Below the pieces are notes generated by a model. That model saw nothing but the letters and a program-made list of their open reading frames with translations. It was not told where the DNA came from and did not search any database. The translations under genes and the position numbers were made by a program. Of a stretch of DNA of 64,000 nt, positions 1-11,798 are shown piece after piece. This DNA comes from Astragalus membranaceus (lineage: Eukaryota; Streptophyta; Magnoliopsida; Fabales; Fabaceae): contig CM076851.1 in assembly GCA_039519185.1 (NCBI GenBank), positions 50,388,751 through 50,452,750 on the forward strand. Direction: 5' to 3'. Within the stretch, counting starts at the first letter, position 1, and each line of letters opens with the position of its first letter.

Positions 1-806
1 GCCCTTTTATATTTTACTAATAATTTTTTTTAAAATATCGCAATTTTATCTAAATTTTTTAGTTTTTCTTGATGAAAAATCATTTATCAAATTACATCAA
101 AACTTAATATTGTATGAAAAGTTAAATAATTAAACCACTTTAGTTTTTTGTGCTAAAAAAATCCAATGTTGTAAGAAATTTGTAATAATAAACAATTTTA
201 TATGCAGAACTTTAGTTGGATTTTATGCACATAAAAACATCATAATATAATTATTTTAAAAAAATAGTAACTAAACTAACATATATTGAGAGTACCAATT
301 CGGTCAAAATATAATTAAAAACAAATACTGAAAAGAATAAACATTTTTTCAGAAGGAGAGAACGAATATGGAACAACATAGTTAAGGGATGATTAAAAGT
401 TGATTAATTTTAGCCAACAAAAATGTTTATGTTAATTAAGGATTTTAATATCAATGGCATCTTTTGTATCAATAAAATAAATCAATGGCATCTTTATTGT
501 TCAAAGACAGCGTAATTAATGACATTTTTTTTACAAAGGATTGAACCCACAACATTGATAATGTTGAGGTCATTCTCTATCAAACAAGTTGTTGTTATCT
601 TTAGGTTACAAGATAAACTTTTTTGTAAATATTACGTCACAATTTTGAGGCCCCTTTTTCTTTAAAAAAATTTGAGGCCCAAAGCCCTTGCTTTAGCTGC
701 TTGGGCCTTGGGCCGGCCCCGGTACTAAACACACACCAAATGCAGTTCCCTTTTTCACTCAAGCAATATTAAACACATACAGACTATCTCTCTACTTTGG
801 CCAACG
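1..806. other. AT-rich intergenic DNA with degenerate repeat traces
   Basis: No coding frame is supported here. Around 535-620 a reverse-strand tRNA-like B box (ggttcaatcc on the minus strand) suggests an old SINE fragment without clear ends. A G/C-rich block at about 646-722 (ggcccaaagccc followed by gggccggcccc) looks like the end of a degenerate DNA transposon, but no partner end was found. Confidence 0.4.
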
Positions 807-825
807 TGGTAACTAAAATTATTTG

Positions 826-1007
826 GTATATATCAGGGTATCCACCACCGAATGCAGTGACTAATACCCTCGCTGAATTGAAGTCACCTCGAAGACTGAG
901 ACAGCTGGCCCAGGGATTTAAAGTTGCTCCATACCCAAGGCAGGGATCGAACCCTCGACACTTGGTTAAGGGATGATGAGCCCCAACCGCTCAACCACAC
1001 CCTAGGT
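826..1007 (-). mobile_element. tRNA-derived SINE, minus orientation, with target-site duplication
   Basis: The element is flanked by a near-perfect 19-bp direct repeat at 807-825 and 1008-1026 that differs by one base. Read on the minus strand, the head at about 981-1002 contains an A-box-like tggttgagcgg, and 943-954 holds the B box gggttcgatccc. Together these form an internal RNA polymerase III promoter. The body of about 180 bp and the target duplication fit a plant SINE mobilised by LINE machinery. It has no coding capacity. Confidence 0.8.
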
Positions 1008-1082
1008 TGGTGACTAAAATTATTTGAATAGCTCCATTACTCTCTTAATACTATTTATTATCGTCTACCAATTTGCATTCCT

Positions 1083-2204
1083 CTAGAGGTGTCAATTTGG
1101 CCCAAGCCCCCAAGCCCAGCCCCATTGGCCCCCAATCAAGCCCCATAAAATTGAAGCCCCCTATTAATGGGGCTTTTTTTAGCCCCAGCCCACACTTTTA
1201 AATTTTTTAGTGGGTTGGGGCCGGGGCTTTGTGGGCTGGCCCCCAAATTTTATTCTCATTTTTTTCCCACTATTTACACCTCTACTTTCATTCTTTCACC
1301 CCCATTCCTCTTCTCCCTCCCTCTTACCACCACATTCTTCTCCCTCTCACCACAACCACCACCACCATCTCCCACTCACCACCACCACCACCTCCTTATC
1401 CCTCTCGCCACCACCACCCCACCTCTTTTCCCACTATTTATACCTCTACTTTCATTCTTTCACCCACTTCCTCTTCTCTCTCACTCCCACCACCACCACC
1501 ACCACCACCATCTTCTACTCACCACCACCACCTCATTTTCCCTCTCACCACCATCACCTTCATTTTCCTCTCACTACCACTACCACCACCACCACCACCA
1601 CCACCACCACCTATTTTCCCACTATTTACACATCTACTTTCATTCTTTCACCCTCTTCCTCTTCTCTTTCACTCTCACCACAACCTCCTTTTCCCTTTCA
1701 CCACAACCACCACCACCATCTTCGACTCACCACCACCTTCTTTTCTCTCTCACCACCACCACCACCTCCTTTTCCATCTCACCATCATCACACAACAACC
1801 ACCACCTCCTTTTTCCTCTCACCAACCACCACCACCACCTATTTTTCCACTATTTACACATCCACTTTCATTCTTTCACCCCCTTCCTCTTCTCCCTCAC
1901 TCACCACCACCTCCTTCTCCCTCTCACCACAACCACCATCATCACTATCTCACACTCACCACCACCAAGAGTGGGTCATTATTTGCAAAATAAATATTCA
2001 GTGCCCATGGGCTAAACTAGGCCATCAAAGTTGAGTGGGTCATTTTTTGCAAAATAAATATTCAGGGCCTATGGGCGGGGTGGGGCCCACATGGGCCTTA
2101 TGGGCTTGGGGCCTATGTGGGGCCTTAGGATGGTGGGCTTTTGGGCCCATGGGCCATGTGGGCCTAGGGTGGGCTGGCCCACGTGGGCCAAATTGACAGC
2201 TCTA
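1083..2204. mobile_element. Non-autonomous hAT-type DNA transposon
   Basis: The ends are inverted repeats: tagaggtgtcaatttggccc at the left, and tagagctgtcaatttggccc read inward from the right. An identical 8-bp target duplication, gcattcct, lies at 1075-1082 and 2205-2212. Eight-base duplications and a T/CAGAGGTGTCAA-type end are hallmarks of the hAT superfamily. The inside is G/C-rich 'ggcccaagcccc' sequence at both ends and a large CCA/CTCTC minisatellite in the middle. No transposase is visible, so it would need a hAT transposase in trans. Confidence 0.85.
1262..1965. repeat. CCA-rich minisatellite inside the hAT element
   Basis: This pyrimidine-rich tract consists of a higher-order unit (tttcccactatttacac, then tctactttcattctttcac, then runs of ccaccacc and ctctcacc) repeated about four times near 1262, 1427, 1614 and 1842. 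Long open frames cross it in all three plus-strand phases. They encode only His/Thr/Pro/Ser runs, so they are a by-product of the repeat and not genes. Confidence 0.85.
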
Positions 2205-2212
2205 GCATTCCT

Positions 2213-2614
2213 CTAACCCAAGGGTGTCACTCTTGGCATCGAGACCGTACTTAACCCTTTTCAACAAACAGTATTAAAAGTCATGAACCAATCATATACA
2301 AATCATCAATCATATTCGATCAACATATAGATCAATCCTAATGTTGCTTAGGGCGAATGCCAATTAATCAAGTTATTAGTCACGCTCAACAAGTCTTCTA
2401 TGCTAGGGTTATCAACCATTCACATCAATTAAGTCAAACAACTTGTCTATCCTAGACTTGTTATCAAACATCCTCGAATAATACATAAATATAGTTGATA
2501 AACTTACGACCACTGCCCTCAACTATCGTAAGTCACAATCCTCTCCTAAGGGGTCCCTATGCATACCCAAAGTGTTATCCTACTAGATGTTTTCCAATAG
2601 TTGTAGGATAGTAA
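2213..2614. other. Unassigned non-coding sequence
   Basis: This single-copy-looking AT-rich DNA lies between the hAT element and the small MITE. The 'caatca/catatc'-rich texture resembles degenerate LTR sequence, but no ends, primer site or coding frame can be defined. Confidence 0.35.
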
Positions 2615-2623
2615 TTATAAGTT

Positions 2624-2739
2624 GAGAAATGTTATTCGAACCAAAAAAGTGTACCAAAAGTGTATTAAAATACGAATACATATGAGATATGAAGGGAATA
2701 CGCGTATAATACACTTTTTTGGTCCAAATAACATTTCTC
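2624..2739. mobile_element. Short Mutator-type MITE (116 bp)
   Basis: This is a foldback element whose ends pair over about 30 bp (gagaaatgttattcgaacc at the left, its near-perfect complement at the right). It is bounded by an exact 9-bp target duplication, ttataagtt, at 2615-2623 and 2740-2748. Nine-base duplications indicate Mutator-like transposition. It lies about 190 bp past the stop codon of the SMXL gene, so it may fall in or near that gene's polyadenylation region. Confidence 0.8.
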
Positions 2740-2934
2740 TTATAAGTTCATTACCTGCAAAGTAGTAAGTGAAAGTTGAGGCAAAAGGGTTGAAAGCAGA
2801 AGAAAAGCAAACACAATCTATAATGAAAATTAGCAGTTACAGAAAGTCCTATTACTTGCATAATTTTACAACTTGTGGAAGATTTTACTAGAAAAAACCT
2901 TTCCACTCACCCCCACTAACCATAGTCAGTCAAT

Positions 2935-5900
2935 TCAATCCACAAAGTAGTTAACAAGTTGAACATTCTTAGGCAAACATGTACCCATAAACCCATTACT
3001 ATCCCATTTTGTATACTCTTTACCACCCCAACAAAGTGTAAAAACTATACCCACCTTCCCCCCACCTGAATAACTACAACTTTCTAATAAACTTGTTTGA
3101 AAAATGTCTTTCAGCCATTTCTCAAACATCCTGTTAGTAAAATAACCACACCCACCACCAATTTCTTCTATCACCCTCTCTTCTACATTAAATTTCCCCA
3201 CCCCAAAAACCTCCTCAAATGACTTTTTCATCCTTGACAGAAACATCTCTTTCATCTCCTTCTCCTTAATTGGACTTTTATTGAACTCAAATTTATTCTC
3301 AATTGACTCAATTTCAACTATTGTTTCTCTAGTCAAATCACTTGAAATGGGACTATTCTCTTCTTCCACATCATCATCATCATCTTCTTCTTCATCAGCT
3401 TTCATGTTTAAATCAAGAGTGTTGAAACTTGACTGCCTTGAAAAGTCTTTCTTTTTGCACCACCTTTGATTACTAACTAACACTCCCTCTTCCTTCTCTT
3501 CAATCCTTGGATTCTTGATCTTTGTAAATAAATCAAGTTCAGCCCTTCTCTTGTGACTCAAACAAGGTGATGATGAAGATGAATCCAAGTTGGGTTTTTT
3601 CTCACTTATCTGCAACACCAACTTCATCACTGAATCCTTATTCTGATCTTCATTGTTTTCAGTGCTACCATTAGTCAATATGAATATTGCTTGGCATGAA
3701 TTTTTCTCATCTTTTAAAGTTGCAAACTTTGCTGTCTCAAATCCATCTGCAAGCAATTTCCTGAACTGGGTATCAGCAAAATCAACATTTTCAACCAAAA
3801 GAACAATCTTTTCATGATTTGTTAATGCTTTAGCAACCATTTCAGAAAATGGGGTCTTTGAATTCTCCCTCTTAAGAAAATCCAAGTGAAGAAGCACATC
3901 AACTGAACCAAAAACTGATTCTGCAATGGAAAGTGCCAATCTTGTTTTTCCAATAGAATCATTTCCCTGCAAAAACAACCAAGTAGGAGCACTACTACTA
4001 CTTTCCTTTGCTACCAAAGCCTCAGCTATTGAAGCAAGTGTTTCAGATTGCCATGGTACATTTTCCTGCAACAGTTTAGAAATATGAGCTCCAACCAATG
4101 TTCTATTAGTTATATTTTTCTCCACCTTTTTTTGCCCCGAACCACTGAATGTTGAATTTCCAAGAGCAAGAGTTATCTTTACTTCATTATTATTACCTTC
4201 CATACTCTTAAGAGAATCCAACGTTGTTGTTGTTGTTGGTTGATTTTTCTGTGTTACATCATTGAAATTGAACTCAATGGTTGATGATTGTTGGCGCCGA
4301 AATCGCGGTACATTGTTGGAACTGTAAGCTGGTTTGGCAAAAGAATCAGCAAAAGTTATTGAACTTGAATCTTGAAAGATATTAGTAGTAGTAGTAGCAG
4401 CAGCTTGGTTTGGCCACCAGGGGTATGATGAATTATAAGGGTAGATCTTTACAGTGTTGGAACTTTGATTGCTCCTATATTGGTTTTGAGGTTGTTTGTT
4501 CTGGTGGAGACAATGGCATAGTCTGTTCCACTTTTTCTTCAACTGAGTCAATTCATCCTGAAATCATTGAATTCTTGATAATCAACTTAGAGAAACATGT
4601 ATATCTGTCTGTCTGTGTGACACGATTTATGTCACAATAAGAATAAAATTTTGGTTTATGTACTTGAATTGATTATTGTATGAAAAAATGAAAAAGAAAG
4701 GTTTAAATATCTTTTTTTGTTTATGTGAGTATACTGTATACCCTTTTTGGTTGGTAGCTATGAAACCGAGATTTTGACACGGACACCTGACACGACATGG
4801 ATACCTAGACACTGCTTATTGTTTTGGCTTAGTATTGTAATATTTGTTGATATTGAAATTACTCCCTTTAATATGGTAACAATATTGATTTTAGTTCTTA
4901 ATTAAGGAGCATAAAAACACTAAAGTGAATATGGTCCACATATGAAAGTGACCAAATTCAAGGTAAACAAGTATTATAAGAATTTAAAACAAAAATAATA
5001 AACATTAAAAGGAAAATTTTCTATTTTATGTGAACTAAAACAATTTTTTACAAGGACTAAAAGTATAAGAAGGGTATATTTGCAATTACAAAAAAATATG
5101 CAAAACCAAAAAAAAAAGCTAAAATTTTGGTACCTTCTGATGGGTATCTGTGCTGTGAGACTGAAGCCAAGAAGGCAAGAGTTTATTCTGGTCTGGTTGG
5201 AACAATTGAGCTTCTTTTTCATAGCTGGAGGTACACTCTTCACAACAAATTAGCTTATCTTGCTCCTCCTTGTTGTTACTAAAGAGCTTTGATTCCATTA
5301 TAGGAGATGGATTCTGAGAGATCATCATCTTTGAATCATGGACACTACAAATTCAGTACACAAACTCCACTTAGCATCCAAATTCAAAAATTAAACAAAT
5401 ACACACTATTATTGAGTTTTAAAAGTATTACTGGTATTTAAATTTTTTAAATTAAAACAAATACACATTAAGTTGTAAACATATACTAGTAGTATGTATA
5501 TTTCTACTTTATTTTCCGTTTGGTAAAGTAAGTATGAAACCTGCAAGAAAATATCATGTGAATCCGTAATGTCTCAAGAGGTTAACATATATACTGACAA
5601 AAAACAAAGTGAAGCAGAAAGGCACTGCTTCACGCCTACCTTACCTTACCAACCAACAATGCTTTTTCACAGTGGTTTCTGCCATACGTACATACTTAAC
5701 AACAATATGCAAAACAAACAAATTACTAACCTTTCACGTAGAGTAATGTTATTCGTCCCAAGTTTTACGCCAAAAAACCACAATACAATATCAATTAATT
5801 AACCAAGCCATTAACCAACTTACTTTTTCACAGTTTTTAGTCAATAGTCTAGAAAACTGTGAAAAAATAGGTTGGTTAATGGCTTAAAAAACTTTGTTAA

Positions 5901-7347
5901 TTAGTATTGTAACGTGGTTTTTGGATATTTTTGGTTGGAAAACTTTGAGCGAATAAGATTACTCTTTCACATATAACCTATGTCTATCATACTAACTATA
6001 CAACTTTTCTATTTCCAATTTTGCCCCTTTAGTAGTACTTGTACTGGTTTATTTCCTTGCATTATTTAACAAAAAAACATGAAGTAGTTAATTTATTAAT
6101 TACCTGGAATTAGCATGAAGAGTTAAGCCAAGTCCACCAGATGGAACAGGAACAGCTTGAAGACCCCAATGAGTTTCAAGAGAAGGTTGTCTCATTTGAC
6201 ATCTCATGTAAGTTTGATAACTTGCTGTTGCTAAAAGCCACACCTTATTATTATTAGTGTTGTTGGAATCACAAAACAACTTTCCTATTTCTGCTACTAT
6301 ATGTTCAACTGGGTTATAAACATAACCAGAAACTTCCCCAACTTCTTTTTGATTCAAACTTGCATCATCCACTGTCCACTTCAAATCACCAACATAGAAA
6401 ATAGCCCCTCCACCTCCTAAACCACCTATAGAATCCACCTTCCTTTTCAGTTGTAAAATGTTCATTTCAACTTCATCTCTTTTCATAAACCTCAAAGAAA
6501 CATTTGCAAGCTGAAACTTAATGAAATGAGTTGATTTCAGCTCATCAGGAACTTCTCCTCTTTCTAACTTTCTCACTAACTCTCCAACTAGTCCTTCAGT
6601 TAATGACACTGAATCACCAACTATGACAGTATTCTTCTTTTTCTTCCTCAGAATAACATCTAAAACAACCTTAACATCTTCCTTAAAAGACTGTGAATAT
6701 GACTCAGTAGTACTAACAGGATAAACTGGTAGTACCAGTTTCTTCTGTGGAGAAAAGAAAAGTGGATTATGAGAAGGTGAAGAAGGAGAAGAAAAAAGAC
6801 CAGAGTGAAAAACAGAAGGAGGTGAAACTGAAGAGTCTTCAATATTGTTCTTAACAGCAGTACTAGAAAAACCAGCTTCTCTCATAACCCTACTAACAGA
6901 AGGGTCATCAAGAATAGATATAATAAGCTGATCAAGTTCAACTTTAATAGTCAACAAAGGTTGTTGCTGTTGTTGTTCAATACAACCTCTTCTTTGATGA
7001 GCTTGAGCTCTTTTAAGAGCAGCAATGAGTGCATTAGAAAGAGAAGGTTGTTGAGTAACAAGTAAACTACCACCAGGTGTAGTTGGAAGTCTATTAAGAG
7101 CAACATTGAAACAAAGTTCAAGTGCTCTACATTGAAGAGGATATTGTGAAGGTGGTGTTTGTGATTGAGATGATTTAAGACAAGCTGTTTTTAAAGAACT
7201 AGATCTTAAAGTAAGTAAAGTAGCAGCAACATGTAAAGGAGTAACTTGTGCATGACCTCTTCTTCTTGCTAACAACAGAGAATGCTTCAATATTGAAGCA
7301 GCCTCTGATGTGAGGGTTTGTTGCAATGTACAAACTCCTGAACGCAT
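2935..7347 (-). CDS. SMXL: SMXL (SUPPRESSOR OF MAX2 1-LIKE) ClpB-like protein, SMXL3/4/5 clade
   Basis: There are three exons on the minus strand: 7347-6104, 5344-5134 and 4557-2935. All introns are GT-AG and in phase, giving about 1,025 aa. Residues 1-165 form the double Clp-N domain (LARRRGHAQVTPLHVAATLL, LQCRALELCFNVALNRLP, LDDPSVSRVMREAGFS). A degenerate D1-like block (FYVGDLKWTVDD) lies near 317. Exon 2 carries a CC-x2-C segment (CCEECTSSYEKEAQLF). Exon 3 has a P-loop-like GNDSIGKTR at about 683-691 and an EAR repression motif LDLNM at about 866-870, followed by an acidic run. SMXL proteins are nuclear co-repressors; the SMXL3/4/5 group promotes phloem formation and is not degraded in response to strigolactone or karrikin. 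No RGKT degron was seen, which fits that clade. The start at 7347 gives the family's usual MR(S/A/T)G N-terminus. A further in-frame Met at 7470 would only add a Gly-rich leader. Confidence 0.93.
5741..5964. mobile_element. Mutator-type MITE in intron 1 of the SMXL gene
   Basis: This 224-bp foldback element starts gagtaatgttattcg and ends with the diverged complement. Its two halves pair over roughly 90 bp (for example ttaaccaac and ttcacagttttt against their complements). A 9-bp target duplication with one mismatch (tttcacgta at 5732-5740, tttcacata at 5965-5973) flanks it. Its terminal bases resemble those of the 2624-2739 MITE, so the two may be related. It lies wholly inside the intron at 5345-6103 and does not touch splice sites. 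Confidence 0.78.
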
Positions 7348-7640
7348 TACTTGATTTTTACCCCCACCCCCTCCACCCCCTCTTTGGTAATGAAACTTGT
7401 CTCCACTATGAACAATGTTTTTCTTTTCTCTTGTGTTTTTTCTCCCTCTCCAGTTACCACCACCCCCCACCTAGTGTACTGTTTGTTACCTCACACTCTT
7501 TTTGAGTGAAGGATTTGAAGGATGAAGAGAAGAAAGAGCTAGAATGAAGAGAAAGGGAGAGAGAGAGAGAAATGAAGAGAATGTTAAGCTTTTGAAAATA
7601 CTACCTCACTAGGCCTCACTGCTTCTTTATACTTCTTGTT
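7348..7640 (-). promoter_or_regulatory. 5' UTR and core promoter of the SMXL gene
   Basis: A TATAAA box on the minus strand at 7626-7631 lies about 280 bp upstream of the chosen start codon. The stretch between is a purine-rich leader containing a GA-repeat run near 7555-7575, typical of plant 5' UTRs. Transcription probably starts close to 7600. A second CT/GA run occurs at about 7716-7735. Confidence 0.5.
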
Positions 7641-10600
7641 ACTCATTCTTTTTTGTTTTCCTTTTTCTTTTGTTTTAATTTAATGAAGCAGCTTTTTCTT
7701 AACTTTTTGTTTCCACCTCTCTCTCTCTCTCGAAGTGTCGTTTATGGATCCATATTGTGTATGCATGGGTCGGATAGTCAACAAGGACAGTTTGATCTTG
7801 TTTAGACGGTTCAGATTTCAAATTCGGAATTTTTTATTAAGCAAAAATTGAAAACTGCTTGGAGTATTCTATCTTAATCTCTAAACTTATGGACTGTATG
7901 ATTGCACACTTTGTAACTGCATTTAACCAAAATCAAATCTTAATATGTGTTTATGAAGCATGAGGATGATGTGTTCTCTGCTGATGTCTGATATACCATA
8001 TTTTTTTAATTTACAATGTAACTTTTTTTAATAATCATTTCACTCTTTTGTGGCTTAATCATTAAAAAATGAAAATTGCATCAATGCACATTATTGTAGA
8101 ATTTGATCATGAATTGTTTATAAAAGGGTGAAAAGCTGCAGATTGCAGTTACTGTTAGTTCTGGAATAGCAATATGCATGCATGATAATAATTATTGTCA
8201 CATTACAAAGGAAAAGGGCATAATTAAAAGCTACTTGATTCCATTGATTAAATTAAATTGATGACATATAGTTAAGTTTGTTTGAGTAAGAAGTTAATTA
8301 GAGAATAAAACAAAGGTAAGAATGAGGACCCCACAATTCAAAATTTTAACTTGGAGTCACAAAGCTTCACTCCTTCCACGTCATCCTTTGAATAGGCAGA
8401 CAAAGGTAGCAGAAATTCAAAAAAAAGGTACTAAAGGATAAAGGTCGAAAGGTGGTGAAAGCAAAACAGTGTGTTGTTATGTGTGTGATCAAAGATAAAA
8501 ACGTAAATAAATAAATAAAAAAGGTAAAGTGGTAGATTTATTCTTTTTTTCATTTTTTAAATGTTTGTTTCTCATTAAGAAATTAAGAAGAATTCTAACT
8601 AGTACACTTAGGACAATTGTTAACAAATTAAATGAGGAATTTTTGTATGAAGAATAATGTATTTCTTACTTCCTCTTCAAAATAGGATAAAAATTTAGTT
8701 TCTATGTTTATTGAATAACTGATATATCTGTTCTAATAATATAGATCATATATATCGGTTATTCAATAAACTTAGAAAGTGTATTTTTTTAATGAACAGT
8801 ACTGCTATTTAGTAAGAATAATTTTTGTAAGAAATATAAGAAATACACTAAAAGCTAAATTATAGGGCACCAACTAACACTACACACCAACTGCATTGCT
8901 TTGTTAGTCCTTTCTTCTTACCTTTCTTTTTTTACCATATGTATTTTCTAATATATATAAAATTGGGGTATATTAAAAAGTGTTTAACTTGTTAATTTCT
9001 CAAAAACTTTTCTTTAATTCCTTAAATACTCAATCAATAGTGTGAAGATGTACAGCTACAAAATTAGGATGGTGCATTATAAAGAAAGAGAGTGAAGTGA
9101 TAAAAAGGAGGAGCACTCTCTCATTCTCTCTCTTCACGCCAATCCTCGTAGAGAGACAGCATTTTATTCCCCAAACCAAGTACTCAAAAAGCAACTCTGT
9201 GTCTGCTATCCTCCACAGCATTATTGGTTCTTTTTCAGCAGCATCACCTCTCTCTCTCTCTCTCTCTCTCTGAAAACAACTTTTCTATTAATCTTCTCTA
9301 ATTTCCAACAACCTATTTTAAAAAACCTTTTGTGTTACCAAATAAAGGAAACACAACTGAAATATACTGTTATAATGCATACTCTTTTGTGTTCCCATTT
9401 CGTTTATACAAACACGCACTCATCATGCTTCATTTGTTTTTTCTTCCAACCCACAAAACATTTCTGTAACACTTAATTATGGAGCTTTAGTAAAATCACT
9501 TTTTGACTACTTTCATATCATGTTTTTACCCCCCTAGGATTAGATGAACATAAATGTATTTTCGTATATATAAAACTTATTTATTATTATTCAATATTAT
9601 TCCTTTTTGCTTTCCAAAGTTATATTCCCTTTTTGGGGTTTGAGGTATATGATTTAGTTTATCCTCACTATTTTAGATTCTTATATATCGATATATATAA
9701 ATGAAAGGTAAATAGGGTCTACACACATATATATATAATTGTACTTAATTATAAATAAGTTCCATGTCTAAATAGATTATCAGGCAATATCTACAATGGT
9801 CTATCGTAGTACGGTTGACCGATATTTATTTTTTCTGAATTCTAACGGGGACCGATGTCGCCTCCAAGAACCTAGAACTCAAAGGAAATAAATATGTCAG
9901 CCACTATAGAACCCCCTAGATGAAGATGAGAAAAATTGCTTCTACTTTTGTGGTTGGTGTTAGTGGTCGTTAGAGTTTTGAATGATTTTTAAGCATCAGT
10001 CTAATGTCAGCCACTATAGAATGGAAAATATATGTGGAATAAAGTGCAAATATTCAATAATTCACTGACAGATTCTCCCTAAGATTAGGATTAATCCACA
10101 TAATTAATAAATGTTTTCTGTTACGTTTCCTGAATTGTATTAAGCTTCTGATACACATATAAACTTGTAAATATAGTATGTCTTAACAGTTAACATGAAT
10201 AGTTAGTGAGAAAGAATTGAGAATGAAGGATAAGACATAAGTTTGACCAAGTGAATAATAAGGAAGCATATGGGTCCTCACGTAGTCACATTAATATCAC
10301 CCTTTCAAGATTCGAAACATGATGAGAAAATTAATCATTATAACCTTTAACTTTAAATTTATTATTTTTAAAAGGAAAATGGATGAGATAATTAAAAATT
10401 ACAGTATAAAGCTAGTATGGGGGAGAGCTTGATCTTGGAAGCATATTAGCGTGGATTTCGAGGCTATATATAGGATCTGTTCAAGAGTTTAAGGTATATA
10501 TTGAAGAAAAAGAAAGGAGAAAAAATTTTACAGAGTAAAAATATAATATTCTAAGTTAAGTTCCATATTCTCTAGTGCATTAAAAGGGCCAAAAGAATCT

Positions 10601-10697
10601 GCTAGTTATGACCTATATACCAAAGAAATGCTTCAGTTGAAAGTGTGTGGAAAGGTCATTCAAATTGTAAAGTTTTCAAAGTAACTACCATGGGGAT
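7641..10697. other. Intergenic and upstream regulatory DNA of the SMXL gene
   Basis: No gene is visible in this 3 kb. It holds a TC dinucleotide run at 9248-9271, a hairpin at 8700-8777, and an 18-bp direct repeat (atgtcagccactatagaa) near 9894 and 10004. Distal promoter elements of the SMXL gene could lie here, but none can be named from sequence alone. Confidence 0.5.
8700..8777. repeat. Imperfect inverted repeat (hairpin)
   Basis: Two 28-base arms (ttctatgtttattgaataac and its near-complement, then gatatat) are separated by about 22 bases. There are two mismatches in the arms. It may be the core of a degraded MITE, since no target duplication is obvious. Confidence 0.6.
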
Positions 10698-11798
10698 ATA
10701 CACCAGTGGAAAAAAGACATTATTAAGCATCATTTAGCATCGGTTGTTTGAACAGCCGATGTTAAATGTTGAATCGGTGGCATTTTAGCATCGGGTGTTT
10801 AAACACCCGACGCTAAAGGCCATATTTTATTTTTTTCACTTCTTCCATCGCATACACTACTCTTCGCATTCTCACTCTCACTCTCTGAACTGTCTCACTC
10901 TCTCAAGGCTCTCTCGCTCTCTCTCTGAACCTCCATCTTCCTCGCTGTCGATTCTTGGCTCGCCGTCGCCTTCTTCGCCGTCACTCCTATTTTGGGGATT
11001 GAAATCGAAGACGGTAATCTCACTCTCTGAGGTCTCTCACTCTTTCAACAATACGACACTCTCACTCTCTGAACTCGACGAACACGACGCTCTCACCGTT
11101 CTCAACTCTCGCCGTCGCCTTTCTCACCGCCGCCTTCCTCGCCGTCGTTTCAGTGCAAGGATATTCGAACCCCTATGTTTTCAAAACGGCCTCCTCTTAA
11201 GGACAGCCTCTGCGAAGTCTTCTCCGTCGATGCACCTGGTTCGTATTCTTCTCTGGTTTGATTAATTGCTTCTATTTTGTTCTGAAACCCTACTTTTAAT
11301 TTTTCTGATTCGTCATTTTTGTGTTGAACAGAGTCTATCACAGTGATAAAAAGTTCACCCTCGTCACCTATTCACCTACTGAACTTGTGAGTCTCTCTCT
11401 CTTGGTTGATGTGTGTTCTACCTTTATGTTCATTGATTCATTGTTTACTCATTATTTGCAAGTTTTTGGTCAACATTATACATTCTAACTAATAATAAGA
11501 CTAACTATTGGAATGCACTTCTTTTTTATGGAAGTGTGTGTGTTAGCAATAGCAATAGTATATGACTTTTGGAGGAAAATGATTGTTTTCTTGACTTGGG
11601 GTGTAAAAACATTGGCCAAATTGTGGTCGTTGTTCTCTAGAATCTAGTGTTGAGAGGGAGCATTTTTCCAGTTCTGTTGTGTTCAACTTAGTTAGGATAT
11701 GCTTGTATAACTAACTGTTAATTGTTGTCGTTGGTTTGATGTGATAGTAATTTGATTTTGTTTTGACAATACTTGGTGTATTATTTTGGAGCGTAGTC

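Noticed and set aside
930..1000. tRNA gene
   Set aside because: A and B boxes are present but there is no cloverleaf, and the unit has a SINE body with a flanking target duplication. The same reasoning applies near 16180, 18650, 35540 and 45350.
1167..2034. Three overlapping long open frames of 254-282 codons
   Set aside because: They translate only the CCA/CTCTC minisatellite (His, Thr, Pro, Ser runs) in three phases; no domain and no gene structure.
7348..7470. Upstream Met at 7470 as the SMXL start
   Set aside because: It would add a 41-residue Gly/Lys/Arg leader not found in the family. The Met at 7347 begins the conserved N-terminus.
10795..11265. 156-codon open frame as a gene
   Set aside because: Ser/Leu/Arg-rich translation of a CTCTC leader sequence inside the CACTA element; probably 5' untranslated region of the old transposase gene.
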